A program made the position numbers and the translations under genes. From an uncultured Thioclava sp. (GTDB lineage: Bacteria; Pseudomonadota; Alphaproteobacteria; Rhodobacterales; Rhodobacteraceae), in the NCBI RefSeq assembly GCF_913064665.1, contig NZ_CAJYBT010000012.1:34170-98169 (forward strand): a stretch of 64,000 nt of DNA, written 5' to 3'. Below are positions 27,561 through 36,333 of this stretch, in pieces (the stretch's first letter is position 1; each line of letters begins with the position of its first letter). The notes below the pieces were generated by a model. It was not told the DNA's origin. It saw only the letters and a program-made list of their open reading frames with translations, and did not search any database.

Positions 27561-28013
27561 TTACAGCCTGGGCGCGCCAAACCTGGCAACTAGGTGGCCT
27601 CTGATCTGGTCGCGCGTGTCACGATAAGCCGCCAGTTTGGCGTCGCGACTCTCGCCAATGCCGGTAGGGTCAAGAATCGGCCAATATTCCACATCAAGGT
27701 GGAAAAACCGCGTGAATTCTAATGCTTGACGCTGAGACGCGGGCGAGAGCGCGACGACCAGATCAAACGCCGACAGATCATCGCCCCATTCCTGCAATTC
27801 GCTAAACGAGCGCGACCGATGCCGCACCAGATCGACCCCGATCTCGGACATTACCGCGATTGTGAAACCGTCGATCTCAAGATCCGCCTTCACGCCCACG
27901 GATTGGACGTAAACATCGGTGCCGTAGAATTTCTTCATCATGCCTTCGGCCATTGGCGAGCGTGTCGCATTATGGTCGCAGGCAAAAAGCACCGAGGAGG
28001 GAAGATCGCCCAT
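27561..28013 (-). CDS. Low-molecular-weight phosphotyrosine phosphatase-like / ArsC-like protein
   Basis: 150 residues. The CX5R phosphate loop is CDHNATR (11-17) near the N-terminus, as in LMW protein-tyrosine phosphatases and thioredoxin-type arsenate reductases, and a C-terminal Asp (DPTG, about 125) is in the general-acid position. The usual THNSAR loop is changed to DHNATR. This gene lies conservatively between UPF0262 and infA in Rhodobacterales, so a cell-physiology role is more likely than arsenic resistance. Starts 3 bp after the UPF0262 stop. Confidence 0.85.
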   Translation of the reverse strand: MGDLPSSVLFACDHNATRSPMAEGMMKKFYGTDVYVQSVGVKADLEIDGFTIAVMSEIGVDLVRHRSRSFSELQEWGDDLSAFDLVVALSPASQRQALEFTRFFHLDVEYWPILDPTGIGESRDAKLAAYRDTRDQIRGHLVARFGAPRL

Positions 28014-28016
28014 CCG

Positions 28017-28493
28017 TTACCTCGGCGCCAGAACAGCGACAAGGGTGAATAATCGACGCGCGGTGTCGATATCGAGCTCGACCTTGCCTTCAAGGCGCTC
28101 TTGCAAGATCCGCGCCCCTTCGTTGTGAATGCCCCGGCGCGCCATGTCGATCGCCTCAATCTGGCTGGGCGGCAGTTTCTTAACGGCTTCGAAATAGCTT
28201 TCGCAGATCTGGAAATAGTCCTTCACCGCTTGGCGAAACGGGCCAAATGACAGGTGAAATTCGGCAACTTTAACCCCCGTCTCGGTTTGCGTATCAAACA
28301 CCAGCCGCCGGTCGCGTACCCCAAGGTTCAGTGCGAAGGGCCCGGACGGTGCGGGCTGTCCATCGCGACCGGGCAGGATAAAGCTGTTATCCTCAAGCAG
28401 GTCATAGACCGCGACTTTGCGCTCTTGCTCGATCTCGGGCGAGGGGGCGGGCAAGCCGCCAGTGTCCAGCACAAGCTGGCTGATCCGGGCCAT
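28017..28493 (-). CDS. UPF0262 family protein
   Basis: 158 residues, the conserved UPF0262 family known only from alphaproteobacteria; function unknown. Recognisable segments are ALNLGVRDRRLVFD, FRQAVKDYFQICESYFEAV and RRGIHNEGARILQERL. The ATG overlaps the hisD stop (ATGA); the open frame continues upstream inside hisD and is not used. Soluble, no motif for catalysis is visible. Confidence 0.92.
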   Translation of the reverse strand: MARISQLVLDTGGLPAPSPEIEQERKVAVYDLLEDNSFILPGRDGQPAPSGPFALNLGVRDRRLVFDTQTETGVKVAEFHLSFGPFRQAVKDYFQICESYFEAVKKLPPSQIEAIDMARRGIHNEGARILQERLEGKVELDIDTARRLFTLVAVLAPR

Positions 28494-29803
28494 CAGAGAT
28501 CTCCTTTGTTGAGCGCATCCAGACGCGCGCGCACACTCAACCCATGCGCTTCGAGGCTTTCCGAAATCGCCAATGTCTCGGCCGCCGGGCCAATCGCCTT
28601 GAGCGCACCGGGCGTCATTTTGGCCAGCGTGGTGCGTTTGAGGAAGTCCAGCACCGACAAGCCGCTGGAAAACCGCGCCGAACGCGCCGTGGGCAAAACA
28701 TGGTTTGGCCCGCCGATATAATCGCCGATCGCCTCGGGGGTATAGGCGCCCAGAAAGATCGCGCCGGCATGGGTGATCTGTTCGGCCAGCGCATCTGGGT
28801 CGGCGACGCATAGCTCCAGATGTTCGGGCGCAACCCTATTTGACAAAGTTGCTGCCTCGTCCAGATCGCGCGCCACGATGACCGCGCCGAAATCGCGCCA
28901 GCTTGCGCCTGCGATCTTGCGTCGCTCCAGCGTTTGCAGGCGCGCCTCGACGGCCTTCGTCACCGCTTGGCCAAAGGCTGCATCGGTGGTGATCAAGATC
29001 GCTTGCGCGCTTTCGTCATGTTCAGCTTGGCTAAGCAGGTCAAGCGCGATCCAGTCGGGATCGCCTGTGCCATCCGCGATCACCAGAATTTCCGACGGTC
29101 CCGCGATCATGTCGATGCCGACACGTCCAAAGACCCGCCGCTTGGCAGCCGCAACAAAAGCATTGCCCGGCCCGGTGATCTTATCCACCGGCACGATGGT
29201 TTCAGTGCCATAGGCTAGGGCCGCAATCGCCTGCGCGCCGCCCACCCGATAAACGGTATCGACGCCCGCGATCTGCGCCGCCAGCAACACCAGCGGATTA
29301 ACCACCCCGCCGGGCGTCGGGCAGGCAACGACCAGCCGTTTTACCCCGGCCACCTTGGCGGGAATTGCATTCATCAGAACCGAGGACGGATAGCTTGCCA
29401 ACCCGCCGGGCACATACAGCCCCGCCGCGCTGACCGGCCCCCAGCGCCAGCCCAATTCCGCGCCAGCGGCATCGGTCCAGCGCTGATCCTCGGGCATTTG
29501 GCGGGCGTGATAGGCGCGGATGCGTTCTGCGGCGAGTTCCAGCGCGGCGCGCTCGGCCGCGGGGACCTTGGCAATCTGCGCGGCAATCTCGTCAGGCGAA
29601 AACGCCAGCGTTTCAGCCGTCAGATCAAGACGGTCGAATTTCGCCGTCAACTCAATCAACGCCGCATCGCCGCGCGCACGCACATCCGCGATAATAGCGG
29701 CCACAACCGCGTCGACATCAGGGCTGTCTTCACGCTTCATGCCCAAAAGCTCGGTGAAGCGGGCCTCAAACCCCTCCGCGCGCGTGTCAAGAAACTGCAC
29801 CAT
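28493..29803 (-). CDS. hisD: Histidinol dehydrogenase
   Basis: 436 residues; Zn- and NAD-dependent oxidation of L-histidinol to L-histidine. Conserved motifs include GGLASYPSSVLMNAIPAKVA, VYRVGGAQAIAALAYGTE, DMIAGPSEILV, LDLLSQAEHDE (zinc and catalytic His/Glu region) and the C-terminal PEHLELCV. ATG 29803 is preceded by AAGGAG; the GTG before it is less likely. Heads the hisD-UPF0262-phosphatase unit. No other his gene is here. Confidence 0.97.
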   Translation of the reverse strand: MVQFLDTRAEGFEARFTELLGMKREDSPDVDAVVAAIIADVRARGDAALIELTAKFDRLDLTAETLAFSPDEIAAQIAKVPAAERAALELAAERIRAYHARQMPEDQRWTDAAGAELGWRWGPVSAAGLYVPGGLASYPSSVLMNAIPAKVAGVKRLVVACPTPGGVVNPLVLLAAQIAGVDTVYRVGGAQAIAALAYGTETIVPVDKITGPGNAFVAAAKRRVFGRVGIDMIAGPSEILVIADGTGDPDWIALDLLSQAEHDESAQAILITTDAAFGQAVTKAVEARLQTLERRKIAGASWRDFGAVIVARDLDEAATLSNRVAPEHLELCVADPDALAEQITHAGAIFLGAYTPEAIGDYIGGPNHVLPTARSARFSSGLSVLDFLKRTTLAKMTPGALKAIGPAAETLAISESLEAHGLSVRARLDALNKGDL

Positions 29804-29888
29804 CACTCGACTCCTTGTCCGCCATCGGAATTAGACAGTCTGGCCCGCCCCCGCAAGCGCCGCTCCGGCTTTCGGGGTGTTTTCGCAT

Positions 29889-29971
29889 TTCATCTGGCTC
29901 GAAATACTCCCCGCGGAGCGTCCAGCAGAAGGTTCGGGAGCCTCCGGCGGGAGTATTTCGTGCTAGATGAA
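29889..29971. repeat. Long imperfect inverted repeat (intergenic palindromic element)
   Basis: Left arm 29889-29911 and right arm 29949-29971. Both contain TTCATCT, a 4-nt variable patch and CGAAATACTCCC; the arms differ at 3 of 23 positions. The 37-nt middle contains further GC-rich complementarity. It sits between hisD and the DUF2948 gene. Likely a dispersed Rhodobacteraceae element and possibly a terminator for DUF2948. Confidence 0.65.
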
Positions 29972-29978
29972 GCCGGTG

Positions 29979-30455
29979 TCAGTCAGGATGACGCGGCGCT
30001 TTGCCCGAGGGGGCGCGGTAGGGGCGTTCGACATCGCGCAAATCGACATCGAGACATTCGACATCGGCCGCAATTGCCCCATCGCCAGCCAGCGTGAAAA
30101 CGACCCGTCCCGCCCCGTCTTGCGCAGGCTCAAAGGCGATATCAAGGAGCGAGAGCACGACGTCTTGATCGCCGCGATCAATTCCCTGACTCGCGACATG
30201 GGTGACATCAGAGACCACGAGAAGCGCGCGCACGCGTTCGTAGGGGCGTCCTTCGGCCTCGGCCTGTGCCTTGTCTTCCCAACGAAAGCGGTTGATCAGC
30301 AATGCCAACCGGCGTGCTTTGGCCTCCCACACGATCTCGGTGATCGGCAGAACGGCGTCTTGCACCAACGCGGCCATCACCGACAGATCGGCCTGCGTTT
30401 CGGCGCGCAGGGATATTGCGCCTTCGCCACCCTCGTCGAATTTCGCATCTACCAT
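29979..30455 (-). CDS. DUF2948 family protein
   Basis: 158 residues, family of unknown function restricted to alphaproteobacteria and usually next to hisD or murA. Typical segments: MAALVQDAVLPITEI, LALLINRFRWEDK, LSLLDIAFEP and DVECLDVDLRDV. Tandem ATGs occur at 30458 and 30455; the second has better spacing to AAGGG. The frame is open further upstream without a ribosome site. No catalytic motif or membrane segment. Confidence 0.88.
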   Translation of the reverse strand: MVDAKFDEGGEGAISLRAETQADLSVMAALVQDAVLPITEIVWEAKARRLALLINRFRWEDKAQAEAEGRPYERVRALLVVSDVTHVASQGIDRGDQDVVLSLLDIAFEPAQDGAGRVVFTLAGDGAIAADVECLDVDLRDVERPYRAPSGKAPRHPD

Positions 30456-30507
30456 CATGTTCCCTTTATGCGCTGCGGCAGTTTTGCGTTTCACCTGCGC
30501 GAAACGA

Positions 30508-31776
30508 TCACTCGCCTTTAACTCGCTCGATATGTGCACCGACCGCGCTGAGCTTGTCTTCAACTCTCTCATAGCCGCGATCGAGGTGATAGACCCGGCT
30601 GACCATCGTTTCGCCTTCTGCCGCCAACCCTGCGAGAATCAGCGAAACCGAGGCACGCAAATCCGTCGCCATCACCCGCGCGCCGCGCAGCTTGTCGACG
30701 CCATGCACTGTTGCGTGCCCGCCATGCACCTCAATATTCGCGCCCATGCGCAGCAATTCGGGGGCGTGCATGAAGCGATTCTCGAAGATCTTTTCTTCCA
30801 GAACGCTGGTGCCTTCGGCGGTACACAAAAGCGCCATCATCTGCGCCTGCAAATCGGTGGGGAAGCCGGGGAAGGGCTCGGTCACCACATCGACGGCGCG
30901 GATGCGGCCGTTCTTACGACTCACCTTGATGCCCGCTTTGGTCTGCTCGACCGAAACGCCCGCGGCATCGAGACGCTCGCAGAAGCTTTCGATCAGTTCG
31001 ATTCGCCCGCCAAGACATTCCACCTCGCCGCCGCAGATTGCGGGGTCGAGCATATAGGTGCCCAGTTCAATCCGATCAGCGACCACCGGGTGGGTTGCGC
31101 CGTGCAGCCTGTCCACGCCCTGAATTTCGATCGTTCCGGTGCCGTCGCCCTCAATTTGCGCGCCCATCGCCCGCAGGCAATCGGCCAGATCGACAATCTC
31201 GGGTTCGCGGGCGGCATTTTTCAGCACCGAGGTGCCCTTCGCCAGCGTGGCCGCCATCAAAAAGTTTTCCGTCGCGCCCACCGAGGCAAAGCGCATTTCA
31301 TGCACCGCGCCCTTTAGCCCGCCTTGCGTTTTGGCGTGCAGATAACCGTCGCGCAACTCAATCTGCGCCCCCAAGGCGGTCAACGCATCGACGTGAATAT
31401 CCATTGGACGCGCGCCAATCGCGCAACCACCGGGCAGGGACACCACCGCATGGCCCAGCCGCGCCAGCAACGGTCCAAGCACCAGATTCGAGGCGCGCAT
31501 CTTGCGTACGATGTCGTAATCGGCGACCGGATTGATCTCGCCATGGCACGAAGCGGCCAGAACTTTGCCCTCTTGCAGTGCCGTCACCTCGGCGCCGAGA
31601 GAGGCCAGCAATTCGGTCATCGTGCGGATATCGCTGAGGCGTGGCGCGTTGGTCAGCGTCAGCGGCTCTTCACTGAGCAACGTGGCTGGCATCAGCGCCA
31701 AACAGGCGTTCTTGGCCCCCGCGATCGGAATTTGCCCCTTGAGCGGGCCATTGCCGCGCACGATGATACTGTCCAT
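30508..31776 (-). CDS. murA: UDP-N-acetylglucosamine 1-carboxyvinyltransferase
   Basis: 422 residues; first committed step of peptidoglycan synthesis, transferring enolpyruvate from PEP to UDP-GlcNAc. K22 and N23 (GAKNACLA) are the substrate-binding pair, and C118 in [12 protein letters not shown] is the fosfomycin-reactive active-site cysteine, so the enzyme should be fosfomycin-sensitive by this criterion. Full length. Immediately follows the small ORF upstream. Confidence 0.98.
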   Translation of the reverse strand: MDSIIVRGNGPLKGQIPIAGAKNACLALMPATLLSEEPLTLTNAPRLSDIRTMTELLASLGAEVTALQEGKVLAASCHGEINPVADYDIVRKMRASNLVLGPLLARLGHAVVSLPGGCAIGARPMDIHVDALTALGAQIELRDGYLHAKTQGGLKGAVHEMRFASVGATENFLMAATLAKGTSVLKNAAREPEIVDLADCLRAMGAQIEGDGTGTIEIQGVDRLHGATHPVVADRIELGTYMLDPAICGGEVECLGGRIELIESFCERLDAAGVSVEQTKAGIKVSRKNGRIRAVDVVTEPFPGFPTDLQAQMMALLCTAEGTSVLEEKIFENRFMHAPELLRMGANIEVHGGHATVHGVDKLRGARVMATDLRASVSLILAGLAAEGETMVSRVYHLDRGYERVEDKLSAVGAHIERVKGE

Positions 31777-31947
31777 TCAACTGCCCTCGTTCTTATCATT
31801 TTGCGACGTCGCCGCATCGTTCTTGCGCGCGCGCGCCTGTGCCTTGCGCTTTTGTAGGTTGGCGCGCAAGGCCTCGGCCAGGCGCTCTTCCCGGCTGGGT
31901 TTGGGTGCGCGCTTGGCCCCGGACGTTTCGCTATAATCCTGTGTCAT
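31777..31947 (-). CDS. Small conserved basic protein upstream of murA
   Basis: 56 residues, highly charged, with a central SREERLAEALRANLQKRKAQARARK helix-like core (residues about 18-42). I know similar small proteins directly before murA in Rhodobacteraceae; no function is known. Start ATG 31947 is chosen over an upstream in-frame start seven codons earlier. Stop and murA ATG are adjacent, suggesting cotranscription. Confidence 0.65.
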   Translation of the reverse strand: MTQDYSETSGAKRAPKPSREERLAEALRANLQKRKAQARARKNDAATSQNDKNEGS

Positions 31948-32003
31948 GGCGCCTCGTTTACCCTGCAAGGCAAATCCTGTCGAGAGAGAGGGCAGATTTG
32001 CCC

Positions 32004-32032
32004 TTGCACCATGGCGCGATTGCGTCTAAATC
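32004..32032 (+). promoter_or_regulatory. Possible promoter of tRNA-Thr
   Basis: TTGCAC and TAAATC separated by 17 bp, 33 bp upstream of the mature tRNA 5' end. The -35 box is good; the -10 box matches only about half of the consensus. Confidence 0.35.
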
Positions 32033-32065
32033 CCCGCCCACGGTCGGAAACGACGCTGTAACGGC

Positions 32066-32140
<75 letters not shown>

Positions 32141-32796
32141 TTCACCCCCCTGATATTAGAGAAAGCTCTTGATTGCAGGGGCTTGGTGCCGTTCTGGTTG
32201 CTGGGTATGGCGCCAGAATTGGGGGGCGTGGCGGTAAAGCGGCGCTGCTGGAAAGTCAAAAACGGCTGCTCCTGCGCGCGGGCATCTATTCTGGTGGCTC
32301 TTTGGCGGTAAGGCGTGGTTTTCCAGCATTTTCCCTGATCGCGACCGAGGTGACGGCTGTGATCTGTTTTTATGATCGACGATGCCTGACGGGCGCTGAC
32401 AGCAAGTAATCGGGTAATGATGCGCGCTTGCAGATGATGATGCCGCTTCAGTCTGTCTTCTCTGGGGCAGCCTTATGACCACCAGAATGGATAGCGTCAT
32501 CAGCCGAGGGGGATGGTATGCTGCACCAGAGTTTGAAATATTCCGTCAAAGTCAGCGAAGTACCCACCGATGGCCCGGCATTTCATTGCTCGACCAGCCG
32601 CATTTGCGCAAGTTTTGGGAAAAGTTTTGCCTTTGTTCGCGCGCCGCTCTCACATGAATGTTACAAGCGCAACGTCAGTCTTGCTCTCTTATCCATGATC
32701 GCTCTTGATGACGCATCAACGAGAAAGCCGGACTGTTGCAGGGTCTAGAATTTGGACATTGCGCGCAAAGCCGGACCCTGAATCTGGAGGTATTCC
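32141..32796. other. Gene-free stretch between tRNA-Thr and the opp operon
   Basis: 656 bp with no supported gene; short ORFs here lack ribosome sites and family features. It must contain the opp promoter. Near its end AAAGCCGGAC occurs twice (32724-32733 and 32767-32776, 43 bp apart), the second followed by CCTG, which mirrors CAGGGTC at 32738-32744. I found no second copy of the tRNA 3' end. Confidence 0.5.
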
Positions 32797-34416
32797 TTGA
32801 AACCACTCATCGCGATTTCCGCCATAGCCCTTATGTTGGGCGGCGCAGCACCCGTTTTTGCCCAGTCTAGCCATGTTCCCGCTGGCACCAAGCTCGCCAA
32901 GGATCAAAGCTTCACCTATTGGTTGCAAGATGACCTCAAGACGCTGGATCCCGATCTGAGCACATCCAAGGACGGCAATGACGTTCTTCAGCAGATGTTC
33001 GACGGGCTGTATCAGCAAGATGATCACGGCAATCTTGTGCCCGCTATGGCAGAAAGCTTTGACGTCTCTGATGACAAGCTGACCTATACGTTCCATCTGC
33101 GCGACGAGAAATGGTCCAATGGCGATCCGGTCACGGCGCAGGACTTTGTCTACGCCTGGCAGCGCCTTGCCGATCCCAAGACCGCTTCGGAATACGCGTG
33201 GTATATTGAACTGATGCAGGTCAAGAACGCGCATGACGTGATTCAGGGCGACAAGCCGGTGAGCGATCTGGGCGTGAAGGCGCTGGATGCCCACACGCTG
33301 CAGGTCACGCTGGAAACGCCGATCCCGTATTTCCGCCAGATGCTGGTGCTGTCCTCAACCTTCCCGGTGCCCGAGAAGGTGGTGAAGGAATATGGTTCCG
33401 ACTGGACCAAGCCCGAGCATATGGTTTCGAACGGTGCCTACACGCTGAAAAGCTGGAAGATCGGCGAAAGCATCGAGATGACCAAGAACGACAAGTATTG
33501 GGATGCGGCGAACACGACGCTGACCGATCTGAAGTTCATCCCGATCCAAGACCTCAATCAGGCGTTGACGCGCTATCAGGCGGGCGAGCTGGACTTTGTG
33601 CAGACCCCGGCTGGTCAATATCCGCGCCTCAAGGATGAATATCCCGATCAGGCGCATGCTCCGCCGCGTTCCTGTGTCTATGCCTATCGCTTCAATGTCG
33701 GCCCGAACGGCCCGGAGGCGCTGAAGGATGTGAAGGTGCGGCAGGCGCTGTCATATGGGATCAACCGCGACATCATCATCGACAAGATCCTCAAGGGTGG
33801 GCAGAAGCCGGCCTATAGCTGGACCCATTGGGCGACCGCAGGCTTCAAGGCCCCCGACATCGCCTATGCGAAATGGACCGATAAAGAGCGCATGGATAAG
33901 GCCCGCGAGCTGCTGAAAGAGGCAGGCTATGGCCCCGATCACCCGCTCAAGCTGCGCATCATGTATAACACCTCGTCCGATCACAAAAAGATCGCGATCG
34001 CGGTGCAGCAGTTCTGGAAACAGCTGGGCGTCGAAGCCACGCTCGAGAATTTCGAGTGGAAAGTCTATCTCGACAAGCTCAACACGCAGCATGATTTCGA
34101 CGTGGCGCGCACGGCTTGGTGTGCGGACTATAACGAGGCCTCGACCTATCTCGACGTGAACACCTCGTGGTCGGATCAGAACTCGGGTCAGTGGTCGAAC
34201 GCTGAGTACGACAAGCTGATGAAGGACTCCAAGACCGCAGCCGATCCGCAGGCCGATTACACCAAGGCCGAGCAGATTCTGGCCACCGACATGCCGCTGG
34301 CACCGATCTATGACTATTCGCTGCCGATGCTGCTGAACGCGCATATCAAGGGCTACCCGTTCGATAACGTGCAGCTCAACTGGTACGCGAAAAACATGTA
34401 TCGCACAGCCAAGTAA
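32797..34416 (+). CDS. oppA: Oligopeptide ABC transporter periplasmic binding protein
   Basis: 539 residues of the OppA/DppA (family 5) type, with a Sec signal peptide of about 23 residues (ends PVFAQ). Conserved features: SFTYWLQDDLKTLDPDLS, DGLYQQDDHGNLVPAMAESF and FHLRDEKWSNGDPVTAQDFVYAW. The start is TTG 32797, placed by GGAGG seven nucleotides upstream; there is no ATG nearby. The non-ATG start is unusual for a highly expressed binding protein. First gene of the oppABCDF operon. Confidence 0.92.
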   Translation: MKPLIAISAIALMLGGAAPVFAQSSHVPAGTKLAKDQSFTYWLQDDLKTLDPDLSTSKDGNDVLQQMFDGLYQQDDHGNLVPAMAESFDVSDDKLTYTFHLRDEKWSNGDPVTAQDFVYAWQRLADPKTASEYAWYIELMQVKNAHDVIQGDKPVSDLGVKALDAHTLQVTLETPIPYFRQMLVLSSTFPVPEKVVKEYGSDWTKPEHMVSNGAYTLKSWKIGESIEMTKNDKYWDAANTTLTDLKFIPIQDLNQALTRYQAGELDFVQTPAGQYPRLKDEYPDQAHAPPRSCVYAYRFNVGPNGPEALKDVKVRQALSYGINRDIIIDKILKGGQKPAYSWTHWATAGFKAPDIAYAKWTDKERMDKARELLKEAGYGPDHPLKLRIMYNTSSDHKKIAIAVQQFWKQLGVEATLENFEWKVYLDKLNTQHDFDVARTAWCADYNEASTYLDVNTSWSDQNSGQWSNAEYDKLMKDSKTAADPQADYTKAEQILATDMPLAPIYDYSLPMLLNAHIKGYPFDNVQLNWYAKNMYRTAK

Positions 34417-34434
34417 GCTGAGCATCAGGAAACA

Positions 34435-34460
34435 GGGCGGGCCACATGTTTGGCCCGCCC
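34435..34460 (+). terminator. Intercistronic hairpin between oppA and oppB
   Basis: GGGCGGGCCA pairs perfectly with TGGCCCGCCC (10 bp, loop CATGTT). No T-run, so it is more likely an mRNA-stabilising or partial attenuation stem that keeps oppA above the permease genes. Confidence 0.6.
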
Positions 34461-34483
34461 GATGAATTTCCGAGGTAACCTTC

Positions 34484-35407
34484 ATGATCGTCTACATTCT
34501 CAAGCGTCTGGCCATTGCGGTGCCGACGCTGCTGGTGCTCATCATCGCGAGTTTCTTGCTGATGCATGCGGCTCCCGGCGGGCCCTTCACTTCCGAGCGA
34601 CAAGTGCCCCCGGAAGTGCTCGCTAATCTCAATGCGAAATACGGGCTGGATCAGCCGCTGTGGAAACAGATTGCCACCTACCTGTCCAACGTGGTGATGC
34701 ATTTCGATTTCGGGCCGTCCTTCACCTACAAGGACCGTTCGGTCAATGACATCATCGCCCAAGGCTTTCCGGTCACGCTGACCTACGGGTCGCTCAGCTT
34801 TATCGCGGCTGTGCTGGTGGGCGTTTCGCTGGGGGTGACGGCGGCGATCAAGCGCAACTCGTGGCTCGATTATTTCGCCGTGGGGATTTCGATCGGGGCG
34901 CAGGTGCTGCCGAACTTCGTGATGGCGCCGATCCTGGTGCTGATTTTCACGCTCACGCTGCATTGGTTGCCCGGTGGCGGTTGGAGCTTTGACGATCCGC
35001 GCTTTTGGATCATGCCGGTGGTGGCGCTCTCGACCTCGTATATGGCCTCGATCGCGCGGATCACGCGCAGCTCGATGCTGGAGGTGTTGAATTCCAACCA
35101 CATCCGCACCGCGCGCGCCAAAGGGCTGCCATCGCGCAAGATCATTCTGCGCCACGCGCTGAAACCTGCCTTGTTGCCGGTGATCTCGTATTTGGGCCCG
35201 GCCTTCGTGTCGATGATCACCGGGTCGGTCATTGTGGATGTGTATTTCACCACTGGCGGGATCGGCAAGAGTTTCGTCGATAGCGCGCTCAATCGCGATT
35301 ACGCGGTGATGATGGGAATCACGATCCTGCTGGGCACGCTGACCATCCTGTTCAACCTTGTCGTCGATATCATCTACGGATGGATCGACCCGAAAATCCG
35401 GTATTGA
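34484..35407 (+). CDS. oppB: Oligopeptide ABC transporter permease OppB
   Basis: 307 residues with about six transmembrane helices; starts MIVYILKRLAIAVPTLLVL, typical of OppB/DppB. The coupling loop is RTARAKGLPSRKIILRHALK (about 205-224), with the conserved AKGL. GAGGT lies upstream of the ATG. Followed by oppC after one base (TGATATG), so coupled. Confidence 0.93.
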   Translation: MIVYILKRLAIAVPTLLVLIIASFLLMHAAPGGPFTSERQVPPEVLANLNAKYGLDQPLWKQIATYLSNVVMHFDFGPSFTYKDRSVNDIIAQGFPVTLTYGSLSFIAAVLVGVSLGVTAAIKRNSWLDYFAVGISIGAQVLPNFVMAPILVLIFTLTLHWLPGGGWSFDDPRFWIMPVVALSTSYMASIARITRSSMLEVLNSNHIRTARAKGLPSRKIILRHALKPALLPVISYLGPAFVSMITGSVIVDVYFTTGGIGKSFVDSALNRDYAVMMGITILLGTLTILFNLVVDIIYGWIDPKIRY

Positions 35408-35408
35408 T

Positions 35409-36332
35409 ATGGTCATAGATCAAAGCAAGATGGCCTCTCTGGCCGAGGCGACCTCGCGCGAGGATGTGGCGGGGCGTTCGCTTTGGGCCGATGCGCGCAG
35501 GCGGTTCTTTCACAATAAGGCAGCGATTTTTGGGTTGGGGCTGTTGATCTTCGTTGTGCTGTTTGCGCTATTTGGCAACTGGATCGCGGCGTGGAACAAT
35601 TCCGACATTGATTACAACGTGATGGGCGATGTGACCTTGTCGGGGCCGTCTTTTGCCAATGGCCATTATTTCGGCGTTGACGATCTGGGGCGCGATCTGT
35701 TTGCCCGCACCGTTCAGGGCACTCAGATCTCCCTGCTTGTGGGGGTGATCGGCTCGCTCATCGCGGTGGTTGTGGGCACGGTTTACGGCGCGGTTTCGGG
35801 CTATTTCGGAGGCCGCGTTGATGGGTTCATGATGCGCCTTGTCGATATCTTGCTGGCGATCCCTTACATGTTCGTGCTGATCTTGCTGCTGGTGATCTAT
35901 GGCCGCTCGATCGGGATGCTGTTTGTCGGGGTTGGCCTGATTTCATGGCTTGAGATGTCGCGCATCGTGCGCGGGCAGACCCTGACGTTGAAGAACCGCG
36001 AATATGTCGAGGCCGCGCGCGCCATCGGGGTGCCCGCCCTTACCATCATTCGCCGCCATATCCTGCCCAACCTTGTGGGCGTGGTGGTGGTGTTTGCGAC
36101 GCTTCTGGTGCCGCTGATGATCCTGACCGAAAGCTTCATCTCGTTCCTCGGGCTGGGCGTGCAAGAGCCACAGACCTCGCTCGGCGCGCTGATCTCGGAA
36201 GGGGCGGGGACGATGAATTACGGCACGCTTTGGCAGCTCGCCTTTCCGCTGTTTTTCTTCATCATCACCCTGTTTGGGTTTTATTTCGTAGGGGACGGGC
36301 TGCGCGATGCGCTTGACCCGAAGGAGCGCTGA
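35409..36332 (+). CDS. oppC: Oligopeptide ABC transporter permease OppC
   Basis: 307 residues, N-terminal OppC domain and about six transmembrane segments. Characteristic segments are FGVDDLGRDLFARTVQGTQISL (shortened here to GRDLFAR and GTQISL) and the coupling loop YVEAARAIGVPALTIIRRH. ATG 35409 lies one base after the oppB stop. Pairs with OppB. Confidence 0.93.
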   Translation: MVIDQSKMASLAEATSREDVAGRSLWADARRRFFHNKAAIFGLGLLIFVVLFALFGNWIAAWNNSDIDYNVMGDVTLSGPSFANGHYFGVDDLGRDLFARTVQGTQISLLVGVIGSLIAVVVGTVYGAVSGYFGGRVDGFMMRLVDILLAIPYMFVLILLLVIYGRSIGMLFVGVGLISWLEMSRIVRGQTLTLKNREYVEAARAIGVPALTIIRRHILPNLVGVVVVFATLLVPLMILTESFISFLGLGVQEPQTSLGALISEGAGTMNYGTLWQLAFPLFFFIITLFGFYFVGDGLRDALDPKER

Positions 36333-36333
36333 T

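Noticed and set aside
32518..32748. 76-codon ORF in the gap before oppA
   Set aside because: No ribosome site, no family resemblance, no neighbour that would need it.
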